Counted from the first letter of the stretch, positions 6,753 through 13,962 are shown. The stretch: 64,000 bases of DNA from Rheinheimera sp. MMS21-TC3 (GCF_032229285.1 NZ_CP135084.1:2418001-2482000); one strand, 5' to 3'. A program made the numbers and translations. The notes: generated by a model not told the origin, from the letters alone.

Positions 6753-7562
6753 ATCCTGCCAAACGATTGTTCCATCTAAATACTGGCCCTTTGCTCGCTT
6801 TATTATTTCAAAATCAAATATCCCATACTTGTATCTCTTGTTGACACGAACAACAAAATTACTACCAATGTCGAACTTTTTACTGACCACGTTTGGTTTC
6901 ACAGCAAAGTTCATCGAACCTTCCAAAGCTACTCCGGGGTACACAATCGAATCAATACTTGGGTGTTTTTCGAAAATTAGCTTTGATAGCTTTCTTGAAT
7001 ATAGATAGTCAGACTTCGATGCTGCCTTATCTCTCAACAAGCTAGACAGAAATGAATCCGTGTATACATAGCTTCGACCGATATCGAAGTTCATCTCGTT
7101 CATTATTCTGTTTAAGTGGTTTCCTAAATGATCGGATGACTGAGCTCGTCCCCATCTATGAACATTAGTAATCTCACCAACGATTGCACATCTTAATTTT
7201 GACTCTATCTTTTGTCTGTAAGCAATAATGTGAACTATGTCACCAGCTTTGCTACCTATCTCTTCCAATACGGAGAACTGATTTGTGGACAAGTAGAGCA
7301 TCGGCTGCTTAGGCTCGTTCATTCTACCAGCCTTAGTTATTTCAGCCGGAGGAGCACCTAATTCGTTAGTATTGTCATATCCTATTCTGCCAATACAACA
7401 CTTCCTAGCTCGCCAATAAGAGCGGTCATATGACATTTCGTAGTTCAATACACCATAGAAATCTAAAAGATGCCTGAGCATAATTTCTACACTATCCGGC
7501 TCAATACACTTCAAAATCCCTTCACATAGCTCATCTAGATATCTCAATTCCAGAACTTTCAT
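6747..7562 (-). CDS. RES-domain protein (putative NAD+-targeting toxin or ADP-ribosyltransferase-like)
   Basis: 271 residues. The middle reads YWRARKC, then GRMNEPKQPMLYLS and SVLEEIGSKAGD. The C-terminal half has YLYSRKLSKLIF..SIDSIVYPG followed by an N-containing segment. This Arg-Glu-(Ser) succession is that of RES domains (PF08808), which degrade NAD+ or ADP-ribosylate in Res/Xre toxin-antitoxin modules. In the last motif the usual Ser of YPS is Gly here, so activity is uncertain. No Xre-type antitoxin accompanies it inside the cassette. A GGAGGAATATG context (AGGAGG) gives a strong start at 7562. It is inferred to be a toxin or defence-type cassette. Confidence 0.7.
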   Translation of the reverse strand: MKVLELRYLDELCEGILKCIEPDSVEIMLRHLLDFYGVLNYEMSYDRSYWRARKCCIGRIGYDNTNELGAPPAEITKAGRMNEPKQPMLYLSTNQFSVLEEIGSKAGDIVHIIAYRQKIESKLRCAIVGEITNVHRWGRAQSSDHLGNHLNRIMNEMNFDIGRSYVYTDSFLSSLLRDKAASKSDYLYSRKLSKLIFEKHPSIDSIVYPGVALEGSMNFAVKPNVVSKKFDIGSNFVVRVNKRYKYGIFDFEIIKRAKGQYLDGTIVWQDS

Positions 7563-7576
7563 ATTCCTCCTTGGAT

Positions 7577-7648
7577 AGCTAACGCCGCACTCTGCGGCAA
7601 ATTTTGAGCGTAGCGAAAAATTTGTCCGACAGCAGTGCCTTGTTACAT
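7577..7648 (-). other. attC site
   Basis: 72 bp bounded by AGCTAAC and GTTACAT, with CGCACTCTGCGG and AAATTTTGAGCG..CGAAAAATTT arms forming the hairpin. Confidence 0.8.
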
Positions 7649-7652
7649 TTCA

Positions 7653-8654
7653 CTACTGCAGATGTGAGAAGTCACAATCCAAAATTATTCTTCTTAGCCT
7701 GTTAAGGTCACCATTACAGAAACTTTTTAGCGCACAAAACAGATTTGTATCATCTAATTCATCTCTGAAATAAGGCTCAAGAACACTGATATATCTATCA
7801 TCCCCATGTGGATCATACTCATCATTCACAAACAATAGATCTTGAGCTTTTAGGACGTGGAATATCTGCACCCCATAGTCTCCGAATGCCTGACCTACTT
7901 GGCTTGTAGGCATAACGATATTGTTTTCATCTGCGCGTCCATAAATGTTGCGAGCGAACTGACCGTGCCCAACGATGTAGAATAAGTACTCTCTCTGGTG
8001 TTTAGTCAGATTTGATAATATTTGTGCGAGTGATTTTAGGTCATTTAACAACTGCTCGGTATATTCCGGCTCATCTTCAAGGCCCAAAAAAGAAATTAAT
8101 GCATTTGGCCTAGGTGTTGAGTAGGTTGTCATCAGTCCTAACGGCAGAATGCTGTCAGATTGCTCAACCCTACTAACTAAGTTTTGTGCCAAATAGCTAT
8201 CAATATAGAACACATCTCTGTCATCCAAGTTTGCTATGGCCTTGTACAAATCATTGAGATTTATAACGCTAGTGTTAATGTCCTTATCTGTTAAAGTGCA
8301 CAAGTCTTTATTGGAGATAATCAGAAAAATCAACTTATCAAAGTCTCGATCCAGCTGTTTCTCCTTAAATCTTTCAACCGTGCGTCTGAACTTTTGATTA
8401 GTAGATTCTGATGTGACCTGTATACAAGTTCTAGAGCTATAGTCACCCAAATCTATGGCCGGATAATTATCTTGTATTGCATTCATATCCCTTAATCGAA
8501 GATTGTATGCGATATTCAAAACATCAATAAAAAGTCGCTCAGCACTTTTGTTAATGTCGTTGAACCCAGCTTTATTTTGAATTGTTACAACATTCGCGAA
8601 TGTTGAAAATCTTTCAGCCAATGCTTTAAGTACGTTTTCTCTTCTGATATCCAT
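7653..8654 (-). CDS. SMEK-domain protein (restriction-endonuclease-like N-terminus)
   Basis: 333 residues from the ATG at 8654; a longer frame upstream reads through the attC and is rejected. Residues 15-130 (GFNDINKSAERLF, AIDLGDYSSRTCIQVTSES, then KLIFLIISNKD) have the core of SMEK-type domains, which resemble a PD-(D/E)xK nuclease fold: Asp, then a strand with IQVT in place of ExK. The C-terminal 200 residues are helical with no assigned domain. Proteins of this type are associated with bacterial conflict or defence systems. The domain call is from remembered family patterns, the defence role is inference. The ribosome site (GTAAGAAG) is weak. Confidence 0.6.
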   Translation of the reverse strand: MDIRRENVLKALAERFSTFANVVTIQNKAGFNDINKSAERLFIDVLNIAYNLRLRDMNAIQDNYPAIDLGDYSSRTCIQVTSESTNQKFRRTVERFKEKQLDRDFDKLIFLIISNKDLCTLTDKDINTSVINLNDLYKAIANLDDRDVFYIDSYLAQNLVSRVEQSDSILPLGLMTTYSTPRPNALISFLGLEDEPEYTEQLLNDLKSLAQILSNLTKHQREYLFYIVGHGQFARNIYGRADENNIVMPTSQVGQAFGDYGVQIFHVLKAQDLLFVNDEYDPHGDDRYISVLEPYFRDELDDTNLFCALKSFCNGDLNRLRRIILDCDFSHLQ

Positions 8655-8680
8655 ATTATTACTTCTTACTTGATTGTGAA

Positions 8681-8758
8681 ATGTAACGCCCCGCGCATGC
8701 GCGCGAACTTGTGAGCGTCGCAAGGGCCACAGGCCCTGAATGACGCGGATTGTTATGT
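8681..8758 (-). other. attC site
   Basis: 78 bp bounded by ATGTAAC and GTTATGT; the GNAT stop codon lies in the upper box. Closely related to the mutated site at 2265-2342. Confidence 0.85.
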
Positions 8759-9310
8759 TGCACTGAACTCTGAACGGAGCAAACCGAAACATTTGAGATC
8801 ATGAAACTTATTCTTCCAATAACCACACTCACGCCGAAGCCCTTCTTCTTTAAATCCAAGCCGACGCAGCAATGATTCAGAGGCACGATTGCCTGGAACT
8901 GTATCAGCTTGGACTCGATGCAATTCACCACAGGGAAGAATCCCTGCAAATCCAGCACTAATAATGGCGCGAACAGCTTCTGAGGAATACCCTTTCCGCC
9001 AAAACTCAGGCAGCAGATCATAACCAATAACGGCATTACGCATTTTGCTGCTCCACGAATTAAAGCCGCAGGTGCCTATCAATCGACCTGATGACTTTAA
9101 CCGGATAGCCCACCTGATACCTTGCTGCTCCTCATATCTTGATTTAAAAAGACTAATCAAATTTGCTGCTTGGCTATGTTCGCGAAACACATCTAAATCG
9201 TAGTATTCGACCACAGATGGGTTGGAAAACAAATTGAATAGATCAGCTTCATCATCAACACAAAGTTCTGTAAGTAATAGCCGATCAGTTTCTAGTGATG
9301 GAAATACCAT
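8753..9310 (-). CDS. GNAT N-acetyltransferase (RimJ/RimL type)
   Basis: 185 residues. It begins with the RimJ/RimL signature LETDRLLLTEL and VDDEADLFNLFSNPSVVEYYD. Strand beta-4 plus motif A reads NAVIGYDLLPEFWRKGYSSEAVRAI (acetyl-CoA pyrophosphate loop), then RVQADTVPGNRASESLLRRLGFKEEGLRR. These are the canonical GNAT elements (PF13302). The acceptor is unknown: a protein N-terminus, small molecule or antibiotic are all possible, and nothing singles out an aminoglycoside acetyltransferase. It is a single-gene cassette; the stop is embedded in the attC at 8681-8758. Confidence 0.9.
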   Translation of the reverse strand: MVFPSLETDRLLLTELCVDDEADLFNLFSNPSVVEYYDLDVFREHSQAANLISLFKSRYEEQQGIRWAIRLKSSGRLIGTCGFNSWSSKMRNAVIGYDLLPEFWRKGYSSEAVRAIISAGFAGILPCGELHRVQADTVPGNRASESLLRRLGFKEEGLRRECGYWKNKFHDLKCFGLLRSEFSAT

Positions 9311-9326
9311 CTAAATTCCTTTTTCA

Positions 9327-9438
9327 ACATAACGCCCGCGTTCAGCCGCGGCCAAAGTTGGGTGGCTTTTGTGGTATAAGCGCAGCGACCACAAAAGGCG
9401 CACAGCTTTGGACGTCGCGCTGCAACGCCTTGTTATGT
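9327..9438 (-). other. attC site (long)
   Basis: 112 bp bounded by ACATAAC and GTTATGT. The arms include CCCGCGTTCAGCCGCGGCCAAAG pairing with CTTTGGACGTCGCGCTG, and an inner TTTTGTGGT/ACCACAAAA stem. Confidence 0.8.
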
Positions 9439-9912
9439 TGTGGGGACACCATAGAATGCCTCTGATGCTTCCTCCTTAATATTATCAAATTCTTCCTTAG
9501 TTATTTTACCCGATTCGAGCTCTGATTTTGCTTTTGAAATTTTGGCACGATACTTCATTTCCAAAACTGCCAAAATGTACCCATACTTTTCCCTGGTTAT
9601 TCGATCAGCACTTAGCTCTTTGAGTGCCAATGCTTCATTCCAGGTTTTTCCAGAAGGTGCCTCAGGTATTGAAAAATCCTTAGAAGATAAGTTCGAATCA
9701 CCTAATAAGTAGCCTTGCTCTATTGCTCTTTGCGCACATTTAAAATTGTAAAAATCAACCATATGCGATGCTGCACGCCAGTCGATAAATGCATGACGAC
9801 AAACTTTAATTAAATCTGGGTCGTTAGCGTGCGCCAATTTTACACTTTTCATCGAACAGGCTGATAGGCTGCTGATGATTAACACGTAAAATATACTCTT
9901 AATTAGTTTCAT
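9433..9912 (-). CDS. Small lipoprotein with SHOCT-like C-terminus
   Basis: 159 residues from the ATG at 9912 (MKLIKSIFY); a longer frame to 9957 would include attC bases. A lipoprotein signal with lipobox LSAC (Cys at about 19) targets it to the envelope. The body has a Cys-containing helical segment (VCRHAFIDWRAASHMV..CAQRAIEQG). The C-terminal stretch KAKSELESGKITKEEFDNIKEE looks like a short oligomerisation (SHOCT-type) helix pair. No enzymatic motif is visible. It is a cassette gene with its stop inside the attC at 9327-9438. Confidence 0.7.
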   Translation of the reverse strand: MKLIKSIFYVLIISSLSACSMKSVKLAHANDPDLIKVCRHAFIDWRAASHMVDFYNFKCAQRAIEQGYLLGDSNLSSKDFSIPEAPSGKTWNEALALKELSADRITREKYGYILAVLEMKYRAKISKAKSELESGKITKEEFDNIKEEASEAFYGVPTT

Positions 9913-9933
9913 TTTTATGCGATCCAGTAAACA

Positions 9934-10046
9934 ACATAACGCTTTGCTAAGGGGCAATTAACTGTTGGCTAAACTTGCGCGAAGCGCCAAGCCAACTGTT
10001 AATTGTCCCAGTGAGTTTACGAACGAACTTTAGCAACTTGTTAGCT
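9934..10046 (-). other. attC site (long)
   Basis: 113 bp bounded by ACATAAC and GTTAGCT. The inner arms GGGGCAATTAACTGTTGGC and GCCAACTGTTAATTGTCCC form an almost perfect 19-bp stem around TTGCGCGAAGCGC. Confidence 0.85.
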
Positions 10047-10304
10047 ACCGCTATACGATGAATGAACCCCGTCATAGTAACCTTGAGCAAAGGCAGCGTG
10101 CGGACTTCTATGACGAACGGTACCCGCTTGACTTTCAGGCAATGAATCCAAATCTATGTGAAGACGCTCATCTCTACGAGCTCCGGCTTGGTAACCTAAT
10201 TCATAGGCACAGCCAGCGCATTTATGACGCCCATGGCCACCTTGGTCATGAGGAAGTGATTCTAAAAAAGGCCAATGACGATGTTCTTGATTACAATTAC
10301 TCAT
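10041..10304 (-). CDS. Small protein with two copies of an SLP-Q-G-RH-GYxxG module
   Basis: 87 residues from the ATG at 10304, which has AAGGAG 7 nt upstream. The sequence is an internal duplication. ESLPHDQGGHGRH..CAYELGYQAG is followed by DSLPESQAGTVRH..AAFAQGYYDG. Each copy keeps SLP, Q-G/AG, RH, an A-rich helix and GYxxG, and only the first copy has the CAGC pair. I do not know the family's function; a metal site formed by the Cys pair and several His is conceivable. A plus-strand frame covering the same bases is a shadow. The stop lies in the attC at 9934-10046. Confidence 0.65.
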   Translation of the reverse strand: MSNCNQEHRHWPFLESLPHDQGGHGRHKCAGCAYELGYQAGARRDERLHIDLDSLPESQAGTVRHRSPHAAFAQGYYDGVHSSYSGS

Positions 10305-10339
10305 TTCGATCTCCTTATATTCCGTGAAATGATTTAGGT

Positions 10340-10426
10340 AGCTAACGCAAAGCACACGGGCGGAAAAACGCGTTAGCGTTTGACGTCCCAGTGGCCGAAG
10401 GCCACGAGTGATGCGCATTGTTAGCC
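10340..10426 (-). other. attC site of duplicated cassette, copy B
   Basis: 87 bp bounded by AGCTAAC and GTTAGCC; from the inner CTAAC onward identical by eye to the site at 12228-12314. Confidence 0.9.
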
Positions 10427-10863
10427 ATTATTTATTTACACCGGCGATGTACTCTTTATTTATTTTGGAGTATGCATCTAAATCAATCAGACTGATTAGG
10501 ACGTTATCGATTACAGCCGTGCCATTACGGTCAATATTGATTGACTCATCATCAATATAAACTTTTACCATTGGCATCTTGGTCTCATCATCAATTGCTG
10601 TATCAAATTTGACATTAACCTCTTTCCCGTTTGAAAGCTGGTATGTCCGTACAACGCTTCCATTAAAGCTGTCAAAATCTTCAGATAGCTGAGACTTTAT
10701 TTCGTAGACATAAAAGGAAATATCGCTTTGCTCGAGACTGTTTGACTGAGGACCACTTTCGCCAATGTAATTAAGGGCATAGCCTATGGATATCCCCGCT
10801 ATCAATACCACTGAATGTAAAATGAAATTCTTCACTGCATTTCTCCTTGCGAATGGCTAACGC
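10342..10863 (-). repeat. Duplicated cassette, copy B (522-bp direct repeat)
   Basis: Identical by eye to 12230-12751. The repeat begins in the CTAACGC of one attC and ends in the GGCTAACGC of the next, i.e. exactly one cassette long, and sequences outside differ immediately. Confidence 0.9.
10428..10835 (-). CDS. Signal-anchored hypothetical protein, duplicated cassette copy B
   Basis: 135 residues, GTG start with AAGGAG 7 nt upstream. Residues 5-25 form one hydrophobic segment (signal anchor or uncleaved signal). The rest is a soluble, acidic alpha/beta domain with no recognised motif, probably periplasmic. The protein and its DNA are identical to the copy at 12316-12723. No known family recalled. 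Confidence 0.7.
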   Translation of the reverse strand: MKNFILHSVVLIAGISIGYALNYIGESGPQSNSLEQSDISFYVYEIKSQLSEDFDSFNGSVVRTYQLSNGKEVNVKFDTAIDDETKMPMVKVYIDDESINIDRNGTAVIDNVLISLIDLDAYSKINKEYIAGVNK

Positions 10864-10943
10864 GAAGCACACGGGCGAAAAAACGCGCCAGCAGGTTTGC
10901 CGTCCCAGCGACCGAAGGAAGCGAGTGATGCGTATTGTTAGAA
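10855..10943 (-). other. attC site (CACACGGGCG family)
   Basis: 89 bp bounded by GGCTAAC and GTTAGAA, sharing CACACGGGCG, CGTCCCAGCGACCGAAGG and GAGTGATGCG blocks with its family members. Confidence 0.85.
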
Positions 10944-10944
10944 A

Positions 10945-11691
10945 TCAAACAAATTGACCTGAAAAGTTAACTAAATTGTGAGCGACTATGGGAAAAATTA
11001 AACTCCCAGTTTTTTCTCTTAACCACAGCAAAATAAAACCATAAACGCCTGTAATTATTATAGTAATACAAGAAAAATGCCATTCACCGGTACTGTAAAT
11101 TATTCCATGAACCAAGCCAAATAGCACAACGAGCAATAGCCCCGCTACATTAATTTTTGCACCTAGTACATTATAATTCTTTGAAATTATTGCTAAAGAT
11201 AAAGTGTATAAAATAATTCCTCTAAACATGGGCTCTTCATCTAGCCCAGGCATTGTTGCTTGGAATAGTAACTCTTCAATATCATAGTCAGGTCCATCAC
11301 CTAAAAGAGCACTAAGCATTAACTGCAAAATTATAAATAAAATAGTAGCGATAAATGCAGGCTTAAAAGAGCTCGTTTTTTGCTTTAGGGTAAATCCAGC
11401 ATCAGCGGCTTTAAAATTAGGATTAAAACGTATAAGTAAAAATAACACCAAAATCCATAGAAAGACTCCTGCTATCTTACCACCCCAATTCCAACTCAAA
11501 TCATGAATAATTTTATCAATTGGGATGATTTCCCCACCTATTAACAAGACGACAAAATAGCCGAAAAATAGCGCTAGAGAAATAGCAGCCCACTTAGAAT
11601 TTATGGTTACTTTTTTAAATTTCGCTAAAATCAAAACAATAATAAAAATAATTCCAACATGAACAGAAACTGATAAAAAAAACTCTAACAT
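10945..11691 (-). CDS. CPBP intramembrane metalloprotease (CAAX/Abi type)
   Basis: 248 residues with about seven or eight hydrophobic spans. The three CPBP motifs (PF02517) are intact: EEPMFRG (EExxxR), FGLVHG (FxxxH) and HNLVNF (HxxxN). The catalytic Glu pair and both His therefore look competent. Bacterial members include bacteriocin-immunity and abortive-infection proteins and general membrane proteases; the substrate is unknown here. The start at 11691 lacks a strong Shine-Dalgarno. It is carried as a single-gene cassette. Confidence 0.88.
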   Translation of the reverse strand: MLEFFLSVSVHVGIIFIIVLILAKFKKVTINSKWAAISLALFFGYFVVLLIGGEIIPIDKIIHDLSWNWGGKIAGVFLWILVLFLLIRFNPNFKAADAGFTLKQKTSSFKPAFIATILFIILQLMLSALLGDGPDYDIEELLFQATMPGLDEEPMFRGIILYTLSLAIISKNYNVLGAKINVAGLLLVVLFGLVHGIIYSTGEWHFSCITIIITGVYGFILLWLREKTGSLIFPIVAHNLVNFSGQFV

Positions 11692-11711
11692 TTACATATA
11701 CCTATGATGCT

Positions 11712-11801
11712 TTCTAACGCAGCCAGCAGCGGCCGAAAAACCGCGCAGCGGGTTTGAGGTCCAGGGCACGCAGTGGCCGTTGCTGACTGGCCTTGTTAGG
11801 C
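11712..11801 (-). other. attC site
   Basis: 90 bp bounded by TTCTAAC and GTTAGGC, with CAGCCAGCAGCGGCC pairing against GGCCGTTGCTGACTGGCC. Confidence 0.85.
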
Positions 11802-12209
11802 ATTTGCCCGATGCGTGCTGCGGACTAAAAAATAAAAACACACAGCCAATAACAAATAGCGTGGCAGCGTTGTAACGATTGTATTGAGCATTTGAGGCTG
11901 TGATTGCGCAACAAAATACAGTTGTAAGAGTACTAAAGGCGCGAGCAACAAAGCGTAAAAAGTGAAATCTGGTTTGCTGATTACCAGCTTACCGGCGATT
12001 GCCACCACTAAAAATGCTGCCGCCAACGGCACTGCGATAGTGAATAAGTCGACCAGCGTAACCGCAAGGAGGCTTGATACTTGTGCAACCGGTTTTAAAA
12101 TGTCAGCCGGTATTGCTACTGCGGCACCAATGCCTGCAATAGCAATTGACGCATAAGCTAGTGCAACACCTAAAATGACGGCAATTACTCGATTTTTGAT
12201 TTGATCCAT
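11796..12209 (-). CDS. Four-span membrane protein (cassette gene)
   Basis: 137 residues, almost entirely hydrophobic, with predicted spans at about 9-30, 42-72 (possibly two), 78-100 and 108-128. The start at 12209 has AAGGAG 8 nt upstream. No recognised motif or family. It follows the CPBP protease in coordinate order but is a separate cassette with its own attC (11712-11801). Confidence 0.7.
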   Translation of the reverse strand: MDQIKNRVIAVILGVALAYASIAIAGIGAAVAIPADILKPVAQVSSLLAVTLVDLFTIAVPLAAAFLVVAIAGKLVISKPDFTFYALLLAPLVLLQLYFVAQSQPQMLNTIVTTLPRYLLLAVCFYFLVRSTHRANA

Positions 12210-12227
12210 CTACTTACTCCTTGTTTT

Positions 12228-12314
12228 GCCTAACGCAAAGCACACGGGCGGAAAAACGCGTTAGCGTTTGACGTCCCAGTGGCCGAAGGCCACGAGTGAT
12301 GCGCATTGTTAGCC
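12228..12314 (-). other. attC site of duplicated cassette, copy A
   Basis: 87 bp bounded by GCCTAAC and GTTAGCC; same sequence as 10340-10426 except the outermost bases. Confidence 0.9.
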
Positions 12315-12751
12315 ATTATTTATTTACACCGGCGATGTACTCTTTATTTATTTTGGAGTATGCATCTAAATCAATCAGACTGATTAGGACGTTATCGATT
12401 ACAGCCGTGCCATTACGGTCAATATTGATTGACTCATCATCAATATAAACTTTTACCATTGGCATCTTGGTCTCATCATCAATTGCTGTATCAAATTTGA
12501 CATTAACCTCTTTCCCGTTTGAAAGCTGGTATGTCCGTACAACGCTTCCATTAAAGCTGTCAAAATCTTCAGATAGCTGAGACTTTATTTCGTAGACATA
12601 AAAGGAAATATCGCTTTGCTCGAGACTGTTTGACTGAGGACCACTTTCGCCAATGTAATTAAGGGCATAGCCTATGGATATCCCCGCTATCAATACCACT
12701 GAATGTAAAATGAAATTCTTCACTGCATTTCTCCTTGCGAATGGCTAACGC
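12230..12751 (-). repeat. Duplicated cassette, copy A (522-bp direct repeat)
   Basis: Same sequence as 10342-10863, offset 1,888 bp, with the membrane-protein and CPBP cassettes between the copies. The boundaries coincide with attC crossover regions. Confidence 0.9.
12316..12723 (-). CDS. Signal-anchored hypothetical protein, duplicated cassette copy A
   Basis: Identical 135-residue product to 10428-10835: GTG start, AAGGAG 7 nt upstream, one N-terminal membrane segment, soluble acidic domain. Two perfect copies in the same array imply recent duplication or re-insertion. Confidence 0.7.
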   Translation of the reverse strand: MKNFILHSVVLIAGISIGYALNYIGESGPQSNSLEQSDISFYVYEIKSQLSEDFDSFNGSVVRTYQLSNGKEVNVKFDTAIDDETKMPMVKVYIDDESINIDRNGTAVIDNVLISLIDLDAYSKINKEYIAGVNK

Positions 12752-12835
12752 CCGGCTTTGGGGCGGACTTGTAGCCGCGCAGCGGCGGAAAGGCCGTCCC
12801 AGCCCCGAAGGGGCGACAACAGCCGTTTGTTATGT
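12743..12835 (-). other. attC site
   Basis: 93 bp bounded by GGCTAAC and GTTATGT. GC-rich arms (CCCGGCTTTGGGGCGGAC; CCCCGAAGGGGCGAC) with inner GCCGCGCAGCGGCGG. Confidence 0.8.
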
Positions 12836-12850
12836 GATTTGAAGGCAAGG

Positions 12851-13069
12851 CTAGACACCGGCTAAAACCATATCTTTAATCTTTACCGCTTTTTCGAAGT
12901 GATCCAATTTGTGAGTTTCTATCCACCACCGAGCCGCTTCCATGAGAACCTCTGGCTGATCGTTTTTATTCTTGAAGAACGCGTAAAACGACAACCCCAC
13001 CGTCGCGCCCTTCTTCTCTATTTTTAGATCACATACTTCAATAATCTTTTCTCTAAGCTCTTTCCGCAA
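12851..13069 (-). CDS. Small hypothetical protein (cassette gene)
   Basis: 72 residues, TTG start at 13069 supported by AAAGGAA 8 nt upstream. It is basic and soluble, with two predicted helices and a Trp-Trp pair (AARWWIETHKLDHFEKA). I recognise no family. No membrane segment or signal peptide. Confidence 0.6.
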   Translation of the reverse strand: MRKELREKIIEVCDLKIEKKGATVGLSFYAFFKNKNDQPEVLMEAARWWIETHKLDHFEKAVKIKDMVLAGV

Positions 13070-13095
13070 AGCAGTATTCCTTTGTTGGGTTGATC

Positions 13096-13221
13096 ACCTA
13101 ACGCCCTGTTAAGGTGTGAGCAACGCAATACCGAAGCCTCCGCATACCACCTTAAACACTAAACGCAACGCATAGTAAAAATGCCACGCGTTGCGAATCA
13201 CTCTTAAACAGATTGTTAGCC
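13096..13221 (-). other. attC site of the dfrA cassette (126 bp, VCR-length)
   Basis: Bounded by ACCTAAC and GTTAGCC; the dfrA stop codon lies in the upper box. Long arms (CCTGTTAAGGTGTGAGCAACGC and GCGTTGCGAATCACTCTTAAACAG) resemble the ~126-bp sites of Vibrio-type superintegrons. Confidence 0.85.
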
Positions 13222-13689
13222 CTTTGCCCAAATTTGGTACGTGTAATCAATATTTGAACTGAAACTTTGCTCAAATGTTTGCTTGAAGCCCTGTGGAACT
13301 GGAGGAAAAAACACATCGCCAGAGATATGCTTGTGAATCACTGAAAGATGGATAACATCTGCTTGATCGATTAAAGCTTCATATATTTCACCACCACCAG
13401 AAACAAAGATATGTGCTGTCGCATTGTTTAGGTAAGCTAATGCCGATTCAACACTTGCGAAATACACAACATCAGGGTCATTCGAGATAATTTTAGAACG
13501 AGTAACCACTGCATATTTTCTATTCGGAAGTTTACCCATTGAGTCGAAGGTTTTACGACCAACTAGAAGCCATTGATTGTAAGTCATGGCTTTGAATAGG
13601 AGCTGCTCGCCTTGTACATGCCAAGGTATATCCAATCCAGAGCCAATTACTCCATTCTCGGAAACAGCTGCCATAAGAGATATTTTCAT
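13216..13689 (-). CDS. dfrA: Trimethoprim-insensitive dihydrofolate reductase, DfrA1 group
   Basis: 157 residues, the exact length of integron DfrA1-group enzymes. The sequence carries their hallmarks: [35 protein letters not shown] with the catalytic acidic residue in [30 protein letters not shown] and the final YTYQIWAKG. From memory it is closest to the DfrA6/DfrA31 branch rather than DfrA1 itself; an alignment is needed to name the allele. These enzymes reduce dihydrofolate with NADPH and tolerate trimethoprim. It has GGAGGAAAA ahead of the ATG and is the first cassette, the position that is normally newest and best expressed. Resistance is expected from family, not demonstrated. Confidence 0.93.
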   Translation of the reverse strand: MKISLMAAVSENGVIGSGLDIPWHVQGEQLLFKAMTYNQWLLVGRKTFDSMGKLPNRKYAVVTRSKIISNDPDVVYFASVESALAYLNNATAHIFVSGGGEIYEALIDQADVIHLSVIHKHISGDVFFPPVPQGFKQTFEQSFSSNIDYTYQIWAKG

Positions 13690-13702
13690 TTTTCCTCCTG
13701 AG

Positions 13703-13776
13703 GGCTAACGCTTATTAGGCGGAAAAATCCGTATTTAAACACGGATATTTCCGTCTTTGTAAATTTAATGTTTAAG
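13703..13776 (-). other. Leading end of the array: crossover box plus hairpin (attC remnant or attI-like)
   Basis: GGCTAAC at 13703-13709 (GTTAGCC on the minus strand) is the junction upstream of dfrA. Next to it, ggaaaaatccgt (13721-13732) and acggatatttcc (13741-13752) form a 12-bp stem with one mismatch and an 8-nt loop. The outer arms do not pair as in the other attC sites, so it may be a decayed attC or the edge of a lost attI. Confidence 0.45.
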
Positions 13777-13794
13777 ACATTACAATGATTTTAG

Positions 13795-13800
13795 ATTATA
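13795..13800 (-). promoter_or_regulatory. Candidate -10 box for the cassette array
   Basis: TATAAT on the minus strand about 105 nt upstream of the dfrA ATG. The -35 region is poor, so this is only a candidate Pc-like promoter. Confidence 0.3.
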
Positions 13801-13927
13801 TACAATAGGTTATGGGTACAGTGCTATTTTTTGGTGCGGCAAGTACGGAAAAGTCAGTCTAATAAAGCTAAGAACGTGTTTATCTGGTTATGTATGTAAT
13901 TACAGTATTTTGCGTAAGAAGTAACCT

Positions 13928-13962
13928 ATTAAATCACCAGCTTTGAAAGGTGGTGATTTAAT
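13928..13962. terminator. Inverted repeat downstream of hemN
   Basis: Perfect 11-bp arms attaaatcacc and ggtgatttaat separated by 13 nt. There is no long T-run, so termination of hemN is possible but weakly supported. Confidence 0.4.

Larger units (their letters stand above)
1768..13709 (-). mobile_element. Integron cassette array lacking an integrase (CALIN-type)
   Basis: Nineteen attC-like sites separate short, single-gene cassettes, all read on the minus strand, from the dfrA cassette at the high-coordinate end to a small membrane-protein cassette at the low end. Each site has an RYYYAAC-like inner end, a GTTRRRY-like outer end and complementary arms, and gene stop codons repeatedly fall inside or next to the R'' box. 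No tyrosine-recombinase integrase frame occurs in the flanks (carD-like gene on one side, hemN on the other) or inside the array. Cassette mobility would need an IntI supplied in trans; that is inference. Confidence 0.9.

Noticed and set aside
8655..9036. Longer N-termini for the SMEK gene (to 8792) and a 125-codon frame across the GNAT gene
   Set aside because: Both read through an attC site or the GNAT coding sequence in another frame; the ATG at 8654 lies just inside the cassette.
10058..10327. 89-codon plus-strand frame over the 87-residue cassette gene
   Set aside because: Opposite to all cassette genes; the minus-strand gene has AAGGAG, an internal protein repeat and a stop in the attC.
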